From positions 3,061,417-3,125,416 of the forward strand of contig QXEO01000211.1 in the NCBI GenBank assembly GCA_007115705.1: a stretch of 64,000 nt of DNA, in the 5' to 3' direction. Under the pieces are notes generated by a model. That model was not told the origin of the DNA, did not search any database, and worked only from the letters and a program-made list of their open reading frames with translations. The DNA comes from Dactylis glomerata. Taxonomy: Eukaryota > Streptophyta > Magnoliopsida > Poales > Poaceae. The position numbers were made by a program, and so were the translations under genes. Every line of letters starts with the position of its first letter. Positions within the stretch are counted from its first letter, which is position 1. Positions 44,923 to 55,810 of the stretch are shown here, piece after piece.

Positions 44923-47900
44923 ATGTCTGAGCCACACTTAAGTTCGCACAACACGGTATCCTCGGCCGAGGTTAGCAACCTTATCTTCTTCATCTGTAAC
45001 TGATACAAAAATATTGCATGTGTCCATGTAGGATGGTCATTTCACTATTCACGATGTTATTGTAATGGTTAATTATTATGACGCAGATCGATGCGCAGAT
45101 ACGATGGATGTACGGCGACCGGCGCGATTCCGATTTTATTGCAGGCTTGCATAAATTTATCGATGTGGCTAAGGCAAACAAAGTGGATAATTTTATGCCT
45201 TGTCCTTGTGTCGACTGTCGGAATGTGGCGGAGCACTCTGCCCCGAGAATCCTTCAAAGCCATCTGCTTCGGAGAGGTTTCATGCTCGGATATTATTGTT
45301 GGACCATGCACGGAGAAAGAGGGGTTAGGCTGGAAGAAAATGAAGAAGAGGAGGATGATGACAGCTATCCTATGTCCCCTGAAGAATACGGTGATACTGC
45401 AATGGAAGACAATGAAGAAGAGGGAGGCGGCAATGAAGAAGAACAACGGGCATTGGATGAGCCCGCTGATAGTCTTGGTCGGGTCATTTCTGATCCAAAG
45501 CAACAATGCGATACAGAAAAGGAGAAGCTGAAGTTGGAGGCCATGCAAAAGGATCACAAAAAGTTGTTGTACCCAAATTGCGAAGATGGCAGCACAAAGC
45601 TCGGTACACACTTGAACTGCTGAAATGGAAGGCAGAGGTTGGTTTATCTGACAAGGGATTTGAGAAGTTACTGAAAATAATAAATCCGAAGCTTCCAAAG
45701 GATAACGAGCTGCCCGAGACAATGTACGAAGCAAAGAAGACTATCTGCCCTCTGGGATTGGATGTGGAGAAGATATATGCATGCATTAATGACTGCATCC
45801 TGTACCGCGGTGAGAAGTACGAGAATATGGATAAATGCCTGGTATGCACTGCATGTCGGTACAAGATCAGACAAGATAACCCTGGTGATGTTGAGGGCGA
45901 TGACGAGCCCCCCAGGAAGAGGGTTCCTGCTAAGGTTATGTGGTATGCTCCTATAATACCACGGTTGAAATGTCTGTTCAGAAACAAAGAGTATGCCAGG
46001 TTGTTACGATGGCACAAAGAAGAGCATAAGAAAGACGGGAAACTGAGACACCCCGCCGATGGGTCGCAGTGGAGAAACATCGAGAGAAAGTACTCAAACT
46101 TTGCAGGTGACGCGAGGAACTTATGGTTTGGTCTAAGTACAGACGGCATGAATCCTTTTGGGGAGCAGAGCTGCAGTCACAGCACCTGGCTCGTGACTCT
46201 ATGTATCTACAACCTTCCTCCTTGGTTGTGCATGAAGCGAAAGTTCATTATGATGCCAGTGCTCATCCAAGGACCAAAGCAACCCGGCAACGACATTGAT
46301 GTGTACCTAAGGCCATTAGTCGATAAACTTTTGCAGTTATGGGCAGAACCAGGTGTAAAGGTGTGGGATGAGCACAATCAGGAGCCATTTGACCTACGAG
46401 CGTTGTTGTTCGTAACCATCAATGATTGGCCTACTCTTAGTAACATTTCAGGACAGTCAAACAAGAGATACAATGCATGCACGCACTGTTTAAATAAGAC
46501 TAAAGGTACATATTTGGATAAATGTAAAAAGGTTGTGTACCTGGGGTGTCATAAATTTCTTCTGACCAATCATCAAGTAAGAAAGAAAGGCAAGCATTTC
46601 AATGGTGAGGCAGATCATCGGAAGAAGCCTAAGCTCCCTAAAGGTGCTGATGTATTTGGTATGGTGAAGGACCTAGAAGTAATCTTTGGAAAGGGTCTTG
46701 GCGGCCAATCTATTCTGAAAGACCCCATTACCAGACACATGGCCATGTGGAAGAAGAAATCTATATTTTGGGAGCTTGAGTATTGGAAAGACCTAGAGGT
46801 CCGTTCTTCAATCGACGTGATGCACGTGATGAAGAATATTTGCGTGAACCTGCTAGGCTTCCTGGGCATGTATGGGAAGACAAAAGATACACCAGAAGCA
46901 CGGGAGGACCAGCAACGTATCAAAGACCCATACAACAAGCATACTGATAAAGGCCGTCAATACTTAAGCAGCTACGCTCTTACAAAAGCAGAGAAGGAAA
47001 TCTTTTTTGAATGCCTGAGCAGTATCAAGGTCCCGGCTGGCTTCTCGTCAAATATAAAGGGAATAATAAATATGGCAGAGAAAAAATTTCAGAACCTGAA
47101 GTCTCATGATTGCCACGTGATTATGACGCAGTTGCTTCCGGTTGCATTGAGGGGGCTTCTACCCGAAAATGTTCGAGTACCCATTGTGAAGCTATGTGCA
47201 TTCCTCAATGCAATATCTCAGAAGGTAATCGATCGAGAAAGTCTGGAAAGGCTACAGAAGGATGTGGTCCAATGTCTTGTCAGTTTTGAGTTGGTGTTCC
47301 CCCCGTCCTTCTTCAATATTATGACGCATCTCTTAGTTCACCTAGTCGAAGAGATTTCCATTCTCGATCCTGTATTTCTGCACAATATGTTCCCCTTCGA
47401 GAGGTTCATGGGAGTCTTAAAGAAATATGTTCGTAACCGTGCTAGGCTAGAAGGAAGCATCTCCAAGGGCTATGGAACAGAGGAGGTCATTGGGTTCTGT
47501 GTTGACTTTCTTCCTGACCTTAAGCCGATTGGTGTTCCTGAATCACGGTATGAGGGGAGAATGAGTGGAAAAGGCACGCTAGGAAAGAAAGCAATGATAT
47601 TTAGGGACGGGCATTCTTTGAATCAAGCACACTACATAGTTCTACAAAGTTCTACCTTCGTGGCTCCGTATATCGAGGAACACATGAATGTTGTACGCTC
47701 CAAGTTCTTGGGGAAGGATGACTACTGGATTAAAGAAAATCACATGGAGACTTCTGGCACTTAGTTGCAATTACATCTCATGAATGACACCACTATTGGA
47801 GATCAGCTCTACTTATTGGTCGCGACACCATCTGCGACTGTATTGACTTTCCAAGGGTACGAGATAAATGAGAATACATTTTACACGATCGCCCAAGATA

Positions 47901-48418
47901 AAAAGAGCACCAACCAAAACAGTGGTGTCCGTTTTGATGCAACATGCGAGAATGGGAAAAAGGACACATACTATGGTTACATAGAGGAGATATGGGAACT
48001 TGACTATGGACCTACTTTTAAGATCCCTTTATTTTGGTGTAGTTGGGTCAACATGAATGGAGAAGGGGTAAAGGTAGACTAGCTGTACATAATGATAACA
48101 GTGGATCTCAAGAATCTTGGTTACAGACACGAACCATTCGTCCTAGCCAATGATGTGGCTTAGGTTTTCTATGTGAAGGACATGTCCTCCAGACCGAAAA
48201 AAAGAAAAAATAAGGAAACGAATACATCAGACGATGAGCCCAGGCGTCACATAGTTCTTTCAGGGAAAAGAAACATCGCGGGAGTCGAGGACAAGACAGA
48301 CATGCCAGCAGATTATGATAAGTTTGATGAAATTCCGCCCTTCACCGTGAAAACTGACCCTAGCATCCCGTTAAATAATGAAGATGCTCCATGGTTATGG
48401 CCTAAGAAGCGATCATAG
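44923..48418 (+). pseudogene. TNP2-like CACTA transposase, broken
   Basis: Exon 1 44923-44970 (MSEPHLSSHNTVSSAE), GT-AG intron, exon 2 from 45087 with the transposase-associated domain (RWMYGD, FMPCPCVDC, HLLRRGF), then an acidic linker. One missing base at about 45605 shifts the frame within CEDG..KLGT; the protein continues as LELLKWKAEVGLSDKGF. The Tnp2 core follows (CHNDCILYRGE-like CINDCILYRGEKYENMDKC, LSTDGMNPFGEQSCSHSTW, NDWPTLSNISGQSNK, IDVMHVMKNICVNLLG). The DUF4218 region (LPVALRGLLP, HNMFPFERFMGVLKKYVRN) and DUF4216 region (QDKKSTNQNSGVRFDA, YYGYIEEIWELDY) come after. Stops at 47762 (expected Trp), 48080 and 48161 (expected Gln). Without these the protein would have the usual TNP2 length. 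Confidence 0.92.
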
Positions 48419-49379
48419 GCAAGGGATCGACATACGCGATGAAGGATTCATACCCTAAACCCTATGTAAATCTATGTAACGTATGAAAACTTTATGTGAT
48501 GTATGAAAACTTTATATGACACCACGCGAAGGTTTCACATTGTTTGGATCATTTTTGAATTTTTTATGCCCTGATTCTAGCCATAACATTGGTGGTTTGA
48601 CCTAAATGCCACGAAACCTCGAACATGATAGGTCATTTTGTGAAGGATTTTTTATGATGTTTGCAATTTTCAAAGTTCAATATTTTTCCTTACAACTATG
48701 ACACATAATATGACACCACGCAAAGGTTTCACATTGTTTGGATCATTTTTGAATTTCTTATGCCCGTTTCAAACTATATTCAAAACGGCGGGCATGAAGC
48801 TTCTTAGTCCGGCAAAATGGTAAAAGGGTTTTGGATTAGTTATTTAAATTGAAGAACTTTCCTGTTGAAAGTTTTTTCAAATTCCAAATTATGCAATAAA
48901 TATATATTAATGCATTTTTAATTAAAAATAGTAAAATTGTTTAGTTACAATAAATATTTTTGAAAACACAAAATGGTTTTGGATTAGTTATTTAAATTGA
49001 AGCACTTTTCCTATTAAAAGTTTTTTCAAATTCCAAATAAAAACGTGTCATTGGTCAACAGAAAGTTTTTTCCTGTTAAATTGAAGCACTTTTCCTGTTA
49101 AAATGAAAACAGAAAGTTAAAATGGAAACAAAAAGTTTTTTCATGTTAAAACCTAAAAATGGGTCATTGGTCCCGGTTCATGCCATCAACCGGGACCGAT
49201 GACCCTGGGCACGTGGCGGCCCAGCAACGCCCCCCACCACAGGTCATTGGTCCCGGTTGTTGCCATCAACCAGGACCGATGGATCAACGGTCCCGGTTGA
49301 TAGCATGAACCGGGACCAATGACCCCGACGTATATTATTGTGAGCTTCTTCCTCCCCACTTCCCCCCTAAAGTACCAAA
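48419..49379. other. CACTA spacer with duplicated segments and a second subterminal-like block
   Basis: Two direct repeats are visible: ACACCACGC.AAGGTTTCAC at about 48519 and 48713, and GGTTTTGGATTAGTTATTTA at about 48828 and 48973. From 49148 to 49325 there is another group of GGTCCCGGTT/AACCGGGACC words like those at the left end. This block probably serves as the promoter region of the second gene or marks an internal duplication. Confidence 0.7.
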
Positions 49380-49712
49380 ATGGCTAAGGACAAATTTGCG
49401 GAAAACAGATTGATGTCGGCCCGCCGTCCCGCCACCGTCGTCCCGCTCGGTGACTTCTCTCGCCGCCACTGCCCTTCCTCCCTCTCTCGCCGCCGCCGCT
49501 CACCCTCTCTCCCCTGCAGGTTCTATCGCCGTCGCTCCGATCCGCCGCCGCCACCCGTCGCGCGTGCGCCCGTCCCGGAGACCTCCGCCGCCGCTGCCCG
49601 TCGCTCCGCTGCCACCGCCCATCGCTCCGCCACCACCGCTCTCAGTGAGCTCCTCAGGAGCTCTCTCGGCCGCCGGCCGTTGGCCAATTTTTTTATTTTT
49701 GTACTGCAATAA
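49380..49712 (+). other. Leader or first exon of the second CACTA gene (uncertain)
   Basis: An ATG at 49380 opens a 110-codon frame, Arg/Ser/Pro-rich, with CCGCC-type codons and no domain. It lies directly after the subterminal-like block and before a repeat-filled stretch, so it could be a leader exon. The composition also fits a GC-rich 5' UTR. Confidence 0.35.
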
Positions 49713-49754
49713 TATTTATGTGTTCTTTGATTTTCATGCCAAAAATTGTACTAC

Positions 49755-50430
49755 AAAATGTTTCATAATATGTGTTCTCTGATTTTCATGCCAATAATAT
49801 GTGTTCTTTGTTTTTTTTCATAATATGTTTCATAATATGTGTTCTTTGATTTTCATAATATGTTTCATAATATGTGTTCATAATATGTTTCATAATATGT
49901 GTTCATAATATGTGTTCTTTGATTTTCATAATATGTGTTCTTTGATTTTCATGCCAATAATATGTGTTCTTTGATTTTTTTTATTTTAGTACTTCAAAAT
50001 GTTTTATAAAAATCGTACCATATTCCAACGATATTAATAGTTCGGCAGAGATATTGAACCACAAGTAGTCGCCCTTATTCCAACCATATTCCAACCATAT
50101 TCCAACGATTCACCGAGCTCCTCGCCCTGCCTCGAGTCGAGGACGACACCGCATATCGTTACATATCCCTCCTCTTCCTCCACCCCATATCGACACATAT
50201 CCTCCCTCTTCCTCCACCCCATATCGACATGTATCGACATATCGACACATATCCCCCTTCTTCCTCCACCCCATATCGACACATATCCCGCAATAATTAT
50301 GGATTATTTTCATAGGATTATTTTCATTTGATTATTTGCATAGGATTATTTGCATAGGATTATTTGTATAGGATTATTTGCATAGGCTTATTTGCATTTG
50401 ATTATTTGCATTATAATAACTTGCAATTCT
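49755..50430. repeat. Three successive minisatellites inside the CACTA element
   Basis: First, CATAATATGTGTTCTTTGAT-type units at 49755-49985. Second, CATATCGACACATATCC plus CTCTTCCTCCACCCC units of about 35-55 bp at 50145-50290. Third, GGATTATTTGCATA units at 50296-50415. They follow one another without intervening coding sequence. Confidence 0.85.
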
Positions 50431-50445
50431 TAATTTGCAGATACT

Positions 50446-53223
50446 ATGGATCCAGCACATGGCACAACTCAAGATGATGAAAACTTCCTCCAAGGAATGA
50501 TCCGCGAAAATAGAGATATCGATATCGATGTCACCAGGACGTTTCTGAATGATTCCAGTGAGGGAGATGAATCTCTCAACCGAGGAGACAACTCCGGTGA
50601 GGTAGAAGCTGAAGCCTGGGATGGGGGAGAAGCCGATGAGGGAGAAGCCAACGAGGGAGAAGGCGATGGCTCCGGCGGAACCTTAAATCTCGCAAACTCC
50701 GGCGAGGTGTATATATGTATTATTGTAATTAAAATGTTGTTGTATATATATACATGCATATATTAACACTCTTTCTTCTTTTAGCCCTCCGGATCGAGCA
50801 CTTCTTCCATAAGAACGAAATGAGGCCCAACAAAAAAGTTGGATGACACTGTGAGGTATAGGATCGAAATGGTCGGTGTAGACGGTGAACCGCAAGCTCC
50901 CGACGATATCGCAAAAAAATTTGTGAAGCAATGCGGAGTTCTTGTGAGGGTCTACATCCCGATCACCGTTCAAGAATGGAATCGGCCAAGCGGCGGTGGA
51001 GTCCCGTATGTCGGCAACATCGCCAAAGATAAGCTTTTTGCCAAGCTCATGATTAATTTCCTCCTGCGGAGGCCAGATGTGAATCCAGATGAGGAGGAGA
51101 GAGCAAAAAATGAGCTGCTACAAAGAGTCAAGAAGTTTTCTCTCATCAAGATGGCCGAGGCATTCAAGAACTGGAAGAAGAAACTGTACAATAACTTTGT
51201 CAAGTTAGACAAGACTTCAGATTTCAATCACGGCGGCTATGCTAAGTTAAGACACCAGTGGGCTGATTTTGTGAAGTACAAGACATCGAAGAAAGCTTTG
51301 AAAAGGTCTAGAATAAATAAGGAGAACGCTGCTAAGAAAGTGTACCACCATAATATGGGGTCTGCTGGCTATGCCGGTTGCATGCCTAAGTGGGATGCAC
51401 TTGAGGTCAAGTATATTACTGCCGGGATCAGACCAGAGCCCACAACATGGACACCACAGGCGAGAAACTGGTTTTACGGCCATGGGGGCATATTGAACGA
51501 AGAAGGGAGGGCAATATATAACCAGAAACACAAAGATCATCCCCTACTGCCCATCGACGATATTAGAAGTGCAGTACATGATGTTGCAGTGGGACGGTTC
51601 ATTCCCAATAGAGAGAATGATGAGCTCATACACGTCCTTAAAAATGATGAACACACCGGACGAGCACGAGGCACACCAGGCTCCAAGCCGTGGAATGTTG
51701 CCTTCCACGCTGAAATGAAGAGATATCCTGATAAAAGCCATCAGAGAAGAAAGAAAAGGGAGGCAGCTGAGAAAGTGGCTGCTGCAGACCGGCTGCGTAA
51801 TGTAGAAGAAGCATTAAAGCGGTAGCAGGATCAACTCGATAGACTTAGCCAGCAAGGTATTAGCGGCCAATCTCAGTGGCACATGATAGATGCTGCATTT
51901 GATGGTACCGGCGCCCTATCGAATAAGAAAAGCAGCATCGCTTCCACGCAGCTCCAGGATGGTGATGATGATGCACTGATAACGGCTCCTCCTAAACGCT
52001 ACCCAGTGGATGATAACACGAAGAGCATAGCTTGTGAGCTAAAGGTGCAAGTTATGAACTTAAGGGTGACCGGTTCCAAAAGGGTACGCTGTCGTCACGG
52101 TGGATGATGTGAAGCAAGATTTTGAGGAGCTAAAGCTGGACCACCCTCTAGGGGAAGATAGGAAGCTGACTGAACTAGGAGAAGCCAAAGGGGGGACTAT
52201 TGTATGGCCAAAGGAGCACATCGTGCTTCCAAATTACGTGCCGCCAAGGCCACCCACTCCTCAGAGCAGCAATCCACCTTCGCCGCCACCTAACCATTCT
52301 CCAACGCAATCATCGCCTTCACCGCCTCACCACTCAGCGCAGCCATCTCCACCGCCGCCTCAGCCGTCTCCGCCGCCGCCTCAGCCGTCTCTGTCCCCTG
52401 AGCCTCAGAGATAAAAGCGGAAGTATACTAAGAGGGGTAGCACCAGCAGCAGCAGCAAGAGCACGTTCCGATCACTGAAACGTAAGCTATCGCCCCTCCC
52501 AAGAGTACCTCATAAGAATATGAAGATGCTACCTTGCGAGAAGACAGATGAGGAAATTGTTGCGGCCGCAGATGCCCATTATGAAAAGTGGAAGATTGAC
52601 ATGGCTAACAAGAAAAAGCCGATAGAGCCATTCTTCTCGGTCACCACAAAAGATAAAGCCAAAGCAGCCGTGCTTAAGATTCAGCTTCACCAACTCATAG
52701 CGCTCACACCAGACTATAATCGCTCTATTACCAAGTCGGCTGAGGCAAAAGAGCGGAGAGTCGGGAAAGAAGTTGCCCAGCTCGGACAACAGAAAAATCA
52801 ATCGATCGAACCGCTCAAAGTGTACGATACCAATGAGTGGAGAGCCCAGGAGCGGCATGATCCAAACATTGATCCTGAGTTTATTTAACTGTATGGAGAA
52901 AAGACCAAATTATATGGACTATCTATTGCTGAGTATATGAGCCGTCTGGATGAGTTCGAGGGGTACCAACAAATAGCATACATATACCGGCACGGGGCTC
53001 CTCTCGTCAAACCCGAGTTAGTCAAAGATCTACCAACAAAAATGGGGAGATTGCATAAGTGGTACATGCAAGCCTCTGCTGAATCTAAAAACTGGATCTA
53101 CGCTGGATATGAACACCACCATTATGGTCATGGAGATGGCTTCTTACTGATTGAATTTCAAGAATTATTTCAGTTTTACCAACAAGACGCCCTCGATAAA
53201 ACTATCGCCAGTGCCTATTATTT
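50446..53223 (+). pseudogene. Second CACTA gene, TNP1/plant transposase (PF03004-like), broken
   Basis: Exon 50446-50706 (MDPAHGTTQ, acidic), GT-AG intron, exon from 50785. The plant transposase region lies around 50839-51825 (KLDDTVRYRIEMV, VQEWNRP, WADFVKYKTS, NHGGYAKLRHQW, HNMGSAGYAG). Downstream come a Pro/Ser-rich linker at 52233-52411 (PPPQPSPPPPQPS) and a C-terminal part with LPTKMGRLHKWYMQAS and ELFQFYQQDALDKT, which in related elements precedes a C48 (Ulp1-like) protease. Stops at 50821, 51823, 52412 and 52886, plus a deletion or frameshift near 52065. A donor GTAAGT at 53224 follows AYY; the next exon would lie beyond the Gypsy insertion. Confidence 0.85.
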
Positions 53224-53273
53224 GTAAGTATTATTAAGTCTTTCTAGCTCAGCTGATTCGTTGCTTGTATAAT

Positions 53274-53840
53274 TGACGAGGTTTATCCCCGACAATGCCC
53301 ATGTTGAAGGGCTTTCGATCTAGGGAGCGTATTGGGGACCTGGCGAACTCGACGGCGATCAGACGAAAGCAGAAGAACACGGGAGTTTACCCAGGTTCGG
53401 CCCCCTTGGTAGGGTAAAGGCCTACGTCCTACTTGTCTGACTTTGTATTGATGTGGTGGCTCTGATGAAGGTGTTACAATGGTGGCGTAGATTGGATCTA
53501 GCCGAACCAGAGAGCTCTGAGTTATCGAGCGCTCTGGCGTGAGGTGGGTAAAAAAGTGTCTAACCCCTCGAGACCTCCCTCCCAGCCTTTTATATGCGAA
53601 GGCTGGGTCTCGGGATTGTTCTCCAAGTTGATTACAGGTTGGATCAGTTAGAATAAGCCCTAAACGAGTCCTATTCGACTAAGTCTCCCTCTTCGAGTCT
53701 CTATCTTGTGCGCCAAGTTACGTCCCTGGGCCGCGCCAGGCCGTCATCTTCATGGGTTTGAGATCCCTTCGACGGTATCCCTCCTAGACCGAAAAGCCAG
53801 GTAGGCAAAAGTCGAGGGCCCATCTATCATTCCTTCGTCA
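53274..53840 (-). repeat. 3' LTR of the Tat Gypsy element
   Basis: 567 bp with inverted ends TGACGA/TCGTCA. It contains GTTTACCCAGGTTCGGCCCC, a sequence common in grass Gypsy LTRs. The second LTR is outside the window, so boundaries rest on the terminal repeats and the adjacent PPT. Confidence 0.75.
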
Positions 53841-53853
53841 GTAGCCCCCGAGT
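53841..53853 (-). other. Polypurine tract of the Tat Gypsy element
   Basis: Minus strand ACTCGGGGGCTAC directly precedes the LTR. This CTCGGGGGCTAC word commonly precedes 3' LTRs of grass Gypsy elements and fixes the element's orientation. Confidence 0.75.
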
Positions 53854-55419
53854 GCCTGGGATAGTCAAAGACTATGGCAGGGGCTCTAACTCGAGCCTCC
53901 CTTTCATCGCCCGAGACTATTTTTGCCCTTCCTGAAAAAGCATAGCTACATAGCAAGTATGCAAATGATGTATCCGACAGACGCGATCAATTCGAGCAAT
54001 GCTCATGCTGAGCCTCGAAAAAGTGTTTAGCTTGGTTTGCAGGGGGATGCGCATAACCGGCCTGAGACTCACGCCGGGTCTTAGTTAATTGCATAGCCGC
54101 AAAGACATTCGGTTAGCTTACTCAGATTCGAGTCCCCCGACTCGAACCCGCGTGGGCTGGCGCTACCCCGACCCGAGCCGCGTTGGACTTACCAGGTCGA
54201 AGCCCAATTCATTGTGGGGCACCCGATGCGTCCATCGGTGCAAACTTCATACCGTAGGTATGGAAAATTTCTCGGCAGAGCGTGCTTGATACGAATACCG
54301 GGCCATCTGGTGTTGCAAACCGTGGACTTACCTTCGTATTTGACATACGGCATCCGAACTGGTATGTTGCCACCAAAATTTGGGTATTTTGAGTGTTGAT
54401 AGCCCGAAACAGAGATTCGAGGGACCGGGGCCCGAACTCGAATAAAGCAGAAGCGCTGCTGGCTCGAAAGAGATGATTCGAGGGACTGAAGCCCAGGCTC
54501 GAATAATTTGAAGGCACTGCTGGCCCAAAGAAGACAATTCAAAGGACCAAAACCCAGCCTCGAATAACTTGAAGGCACTGCTGGCCCGAAGAAGACAATT
54601 CGAGGGACCGAAGCCCAGTTTCGAATAACTTGAAGGCACTACTGGCCCGAAGAAGACAATTCGAGCGACCGAAGCCCAGTCTCGAATAACTCGAAGGCAC
54701 TGCTGGCCCGAAGAAAACAATTCGAAGGACCGAAGCCAGTCTCGAATAATTTGAAGGCACTGCTGGCCCGAAGAAGTTAATTCGAGGGACCGAAGCCCAC
54801 TCAAAACATCAAGTGAAAAACAAAATTGTCCAGAGAACATTGCGCATGCTCGGGCAGTGCAAAGAGAGCACGAAAACTTTGAAGAAAACTCAACACCAAA
54901 AAGTGTTCTGGTCGCTAGACGCACATACCTCTAAAATTTGAAGGAACCCTTGTCAACCTCGCCCGTTGGGTCGAATAGGATCAACTTTTCCTGAGAGCCA
55001 CGTCAGTGCTGATGCCAGTTTTCCTCAAGTTGTCACGCCATCCTCTGCTGCGATGGCCTGACTCTGACAAGACTAGATGCGCAGTGGGCCCAGCGGCTGC
55101 ACATCCCGGTTGTTGAGCATGTTTGACCACACGTCCTGCGTGTGGGTGAAAAAAGTCCGCACGGTCTCCTTGATTACCGTGCATAGTGGAGGCCTTGGCT
55201 CCCGTGGTGTTGACGCGTGGACGGCCAGATCTGCTCCGCCGTTTCCACTTCATAGCGGACGGCCCAGATCAACTGTAATTTCCAGAATTAAGGATAAAAC
55301 GGCAGTGGAGGGGTAACAGCTCACCCTACTCCGCCGCCACTGTCTTCCTCCTTGCGCTCTGCAGCTGTTGCTTCCTCCGCCTGCACCCATTTCCACAGCA
55401 TTTGCTGCGCGCCGAGCCC
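53854..55419. other. Hypervariable 3' region of the Tat element
   Basis: Apart from the tandem repeats no coding sequence is supported. Open frames on either strand here have unusual composition that follows the repeats. The last 200 bp before 55420 look like the leader of the antisense ORF. Confidence 0.6.
54410..54802. repeat. 60-61-bp tandem repeats in the Tat 3' region
   Basis: Units beginning GAAGGCACTGCTGGCCCGAA start at about 54450, 54510, 54571, 54632, 54693 and 54753, with a further partial unit upstream. Each carries ATTCGAGGGACCGAAGCCCA and TCTCGAATAA. Divergence between units is low in the last five and higher in the first. Confidence 0.93.
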
Positions 55420-55810
55420 ATGGGTAAGAGGGGTTCCTCTGCAACTGGCGCCACTGCCGGCGCCGCCACCAAGAAGGCCAAGACTGGAGACGCTGACGCC
55501 ACCGTCGTCGGCCGTTGGGTTTAGACCAAGGCCGGGGACAAGGAGCTGTCCCAGGCCGAGAAGATGGGCCTTCTAAAGAACACGCCAGCGGAATCGCTCG
55601 CCGCCGGCCCTGAGATCATTCCCCGGCCTCCTCCTGGATTCCGGGTACTTTTCATCGCCTTTCTGTTGCGGGGTTTGTCTCTTCCCCCGCATCCTTTCCT
55701 CTGCGGCCTCCTTTTCGCTTACGGGATTCAGCTTCATGATCTGAATCCCAACACAATCCTTCACATTGCGTGCTTCATCACGCTCTGTGAATGCTTCCTG
55801 GGGATCGAGC
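55420..55810 (+). pseudogene. Antisense ORF of the Tat element ('gypsy type transposon' domain), interrupted
   Basis: Starts MGKRGSSATGATAGAATKKA. TAG at 55522-55524 follows GRWV, where related proteins have Gln. The frame continues TKAGDKELSQAEKMGLL and enters the conserved region PGFRVLFIAFLLRGLSLPP... LNPNTILHIACFITLCECFL, the family annotated as putative gypsy-type transposon (PF04195-like). It is cut at codon 130 by the Copia LTR. The function of this antisense protein is unknown; in Tat elements it lies opposite to gag-pol, which matches the PPT/LTR orientation here. Confidence 0.85.

Larger units (their letters stand above)
44560..53273 (+). mobile_element. CACTA (En/Spm) DNA transposon, visible left part
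   Basis: The left terminus CATTAGTAGAAAAAGGG is a CACTAGTAGAAAAAGGG-type end with one C-to-T change. It is followed by subterminal GTCCCGGTT/AACCGGGAC repeats, then a TNP2-type transposase gene and a second TNP1-like gene with a protease-associated region. At 53273 the element is interrupted by a Gypsy insertion and its right end is outside the window. Both genes are broken by several stops and shifts. Confidence 0.9.
53274..55810 (-). mobile_element. Tat-lineage Gypsy retrotransposon, 3' portion, minus strand
   Basis: On the minus strand the order is antisense ORF, tandem repeats, PPT (53841-53853), 3' LTR (53840 to 53274). A 3' region containing tandem repeats and an ORF in antisense between pol and the 3' LTR is the known signature of the Tat lineage. 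The element is inserted in the CACTA element (5-bp candidate duplication ATAAT at 53269-53273, partner outside the window). It is cut at 55810 by the Copia insertion, so pol, gag and the 5' LTR lie beyond the right edge. Confidence 0.8.

Noticed and set aside
45069..46149. Minus-strand open frames opposite the TNP2 gene
   Set aside because: Antisense shadows of a clear transposase on the plus strand.
54410..54802. CRISPR-like or coding repeat array
   Set aside because: There are no spacers, the units are contiguous and about 61 bp, and the context is a plant retrotransposon 3' region.
54189..54924. Minus-strand open frames over the tandem repeats
   Set aside because: They arise because the repeat lacks stops in these frames. 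The peptides are repeats of the unit without any domain.
53274..55810. A plus-strand Gypsy element with gag at 55420
   Set aside because: The PPT-like word and LTR order point to the minus strand, and the 55420 frame is the family known as antisense ORF in Tat elements.
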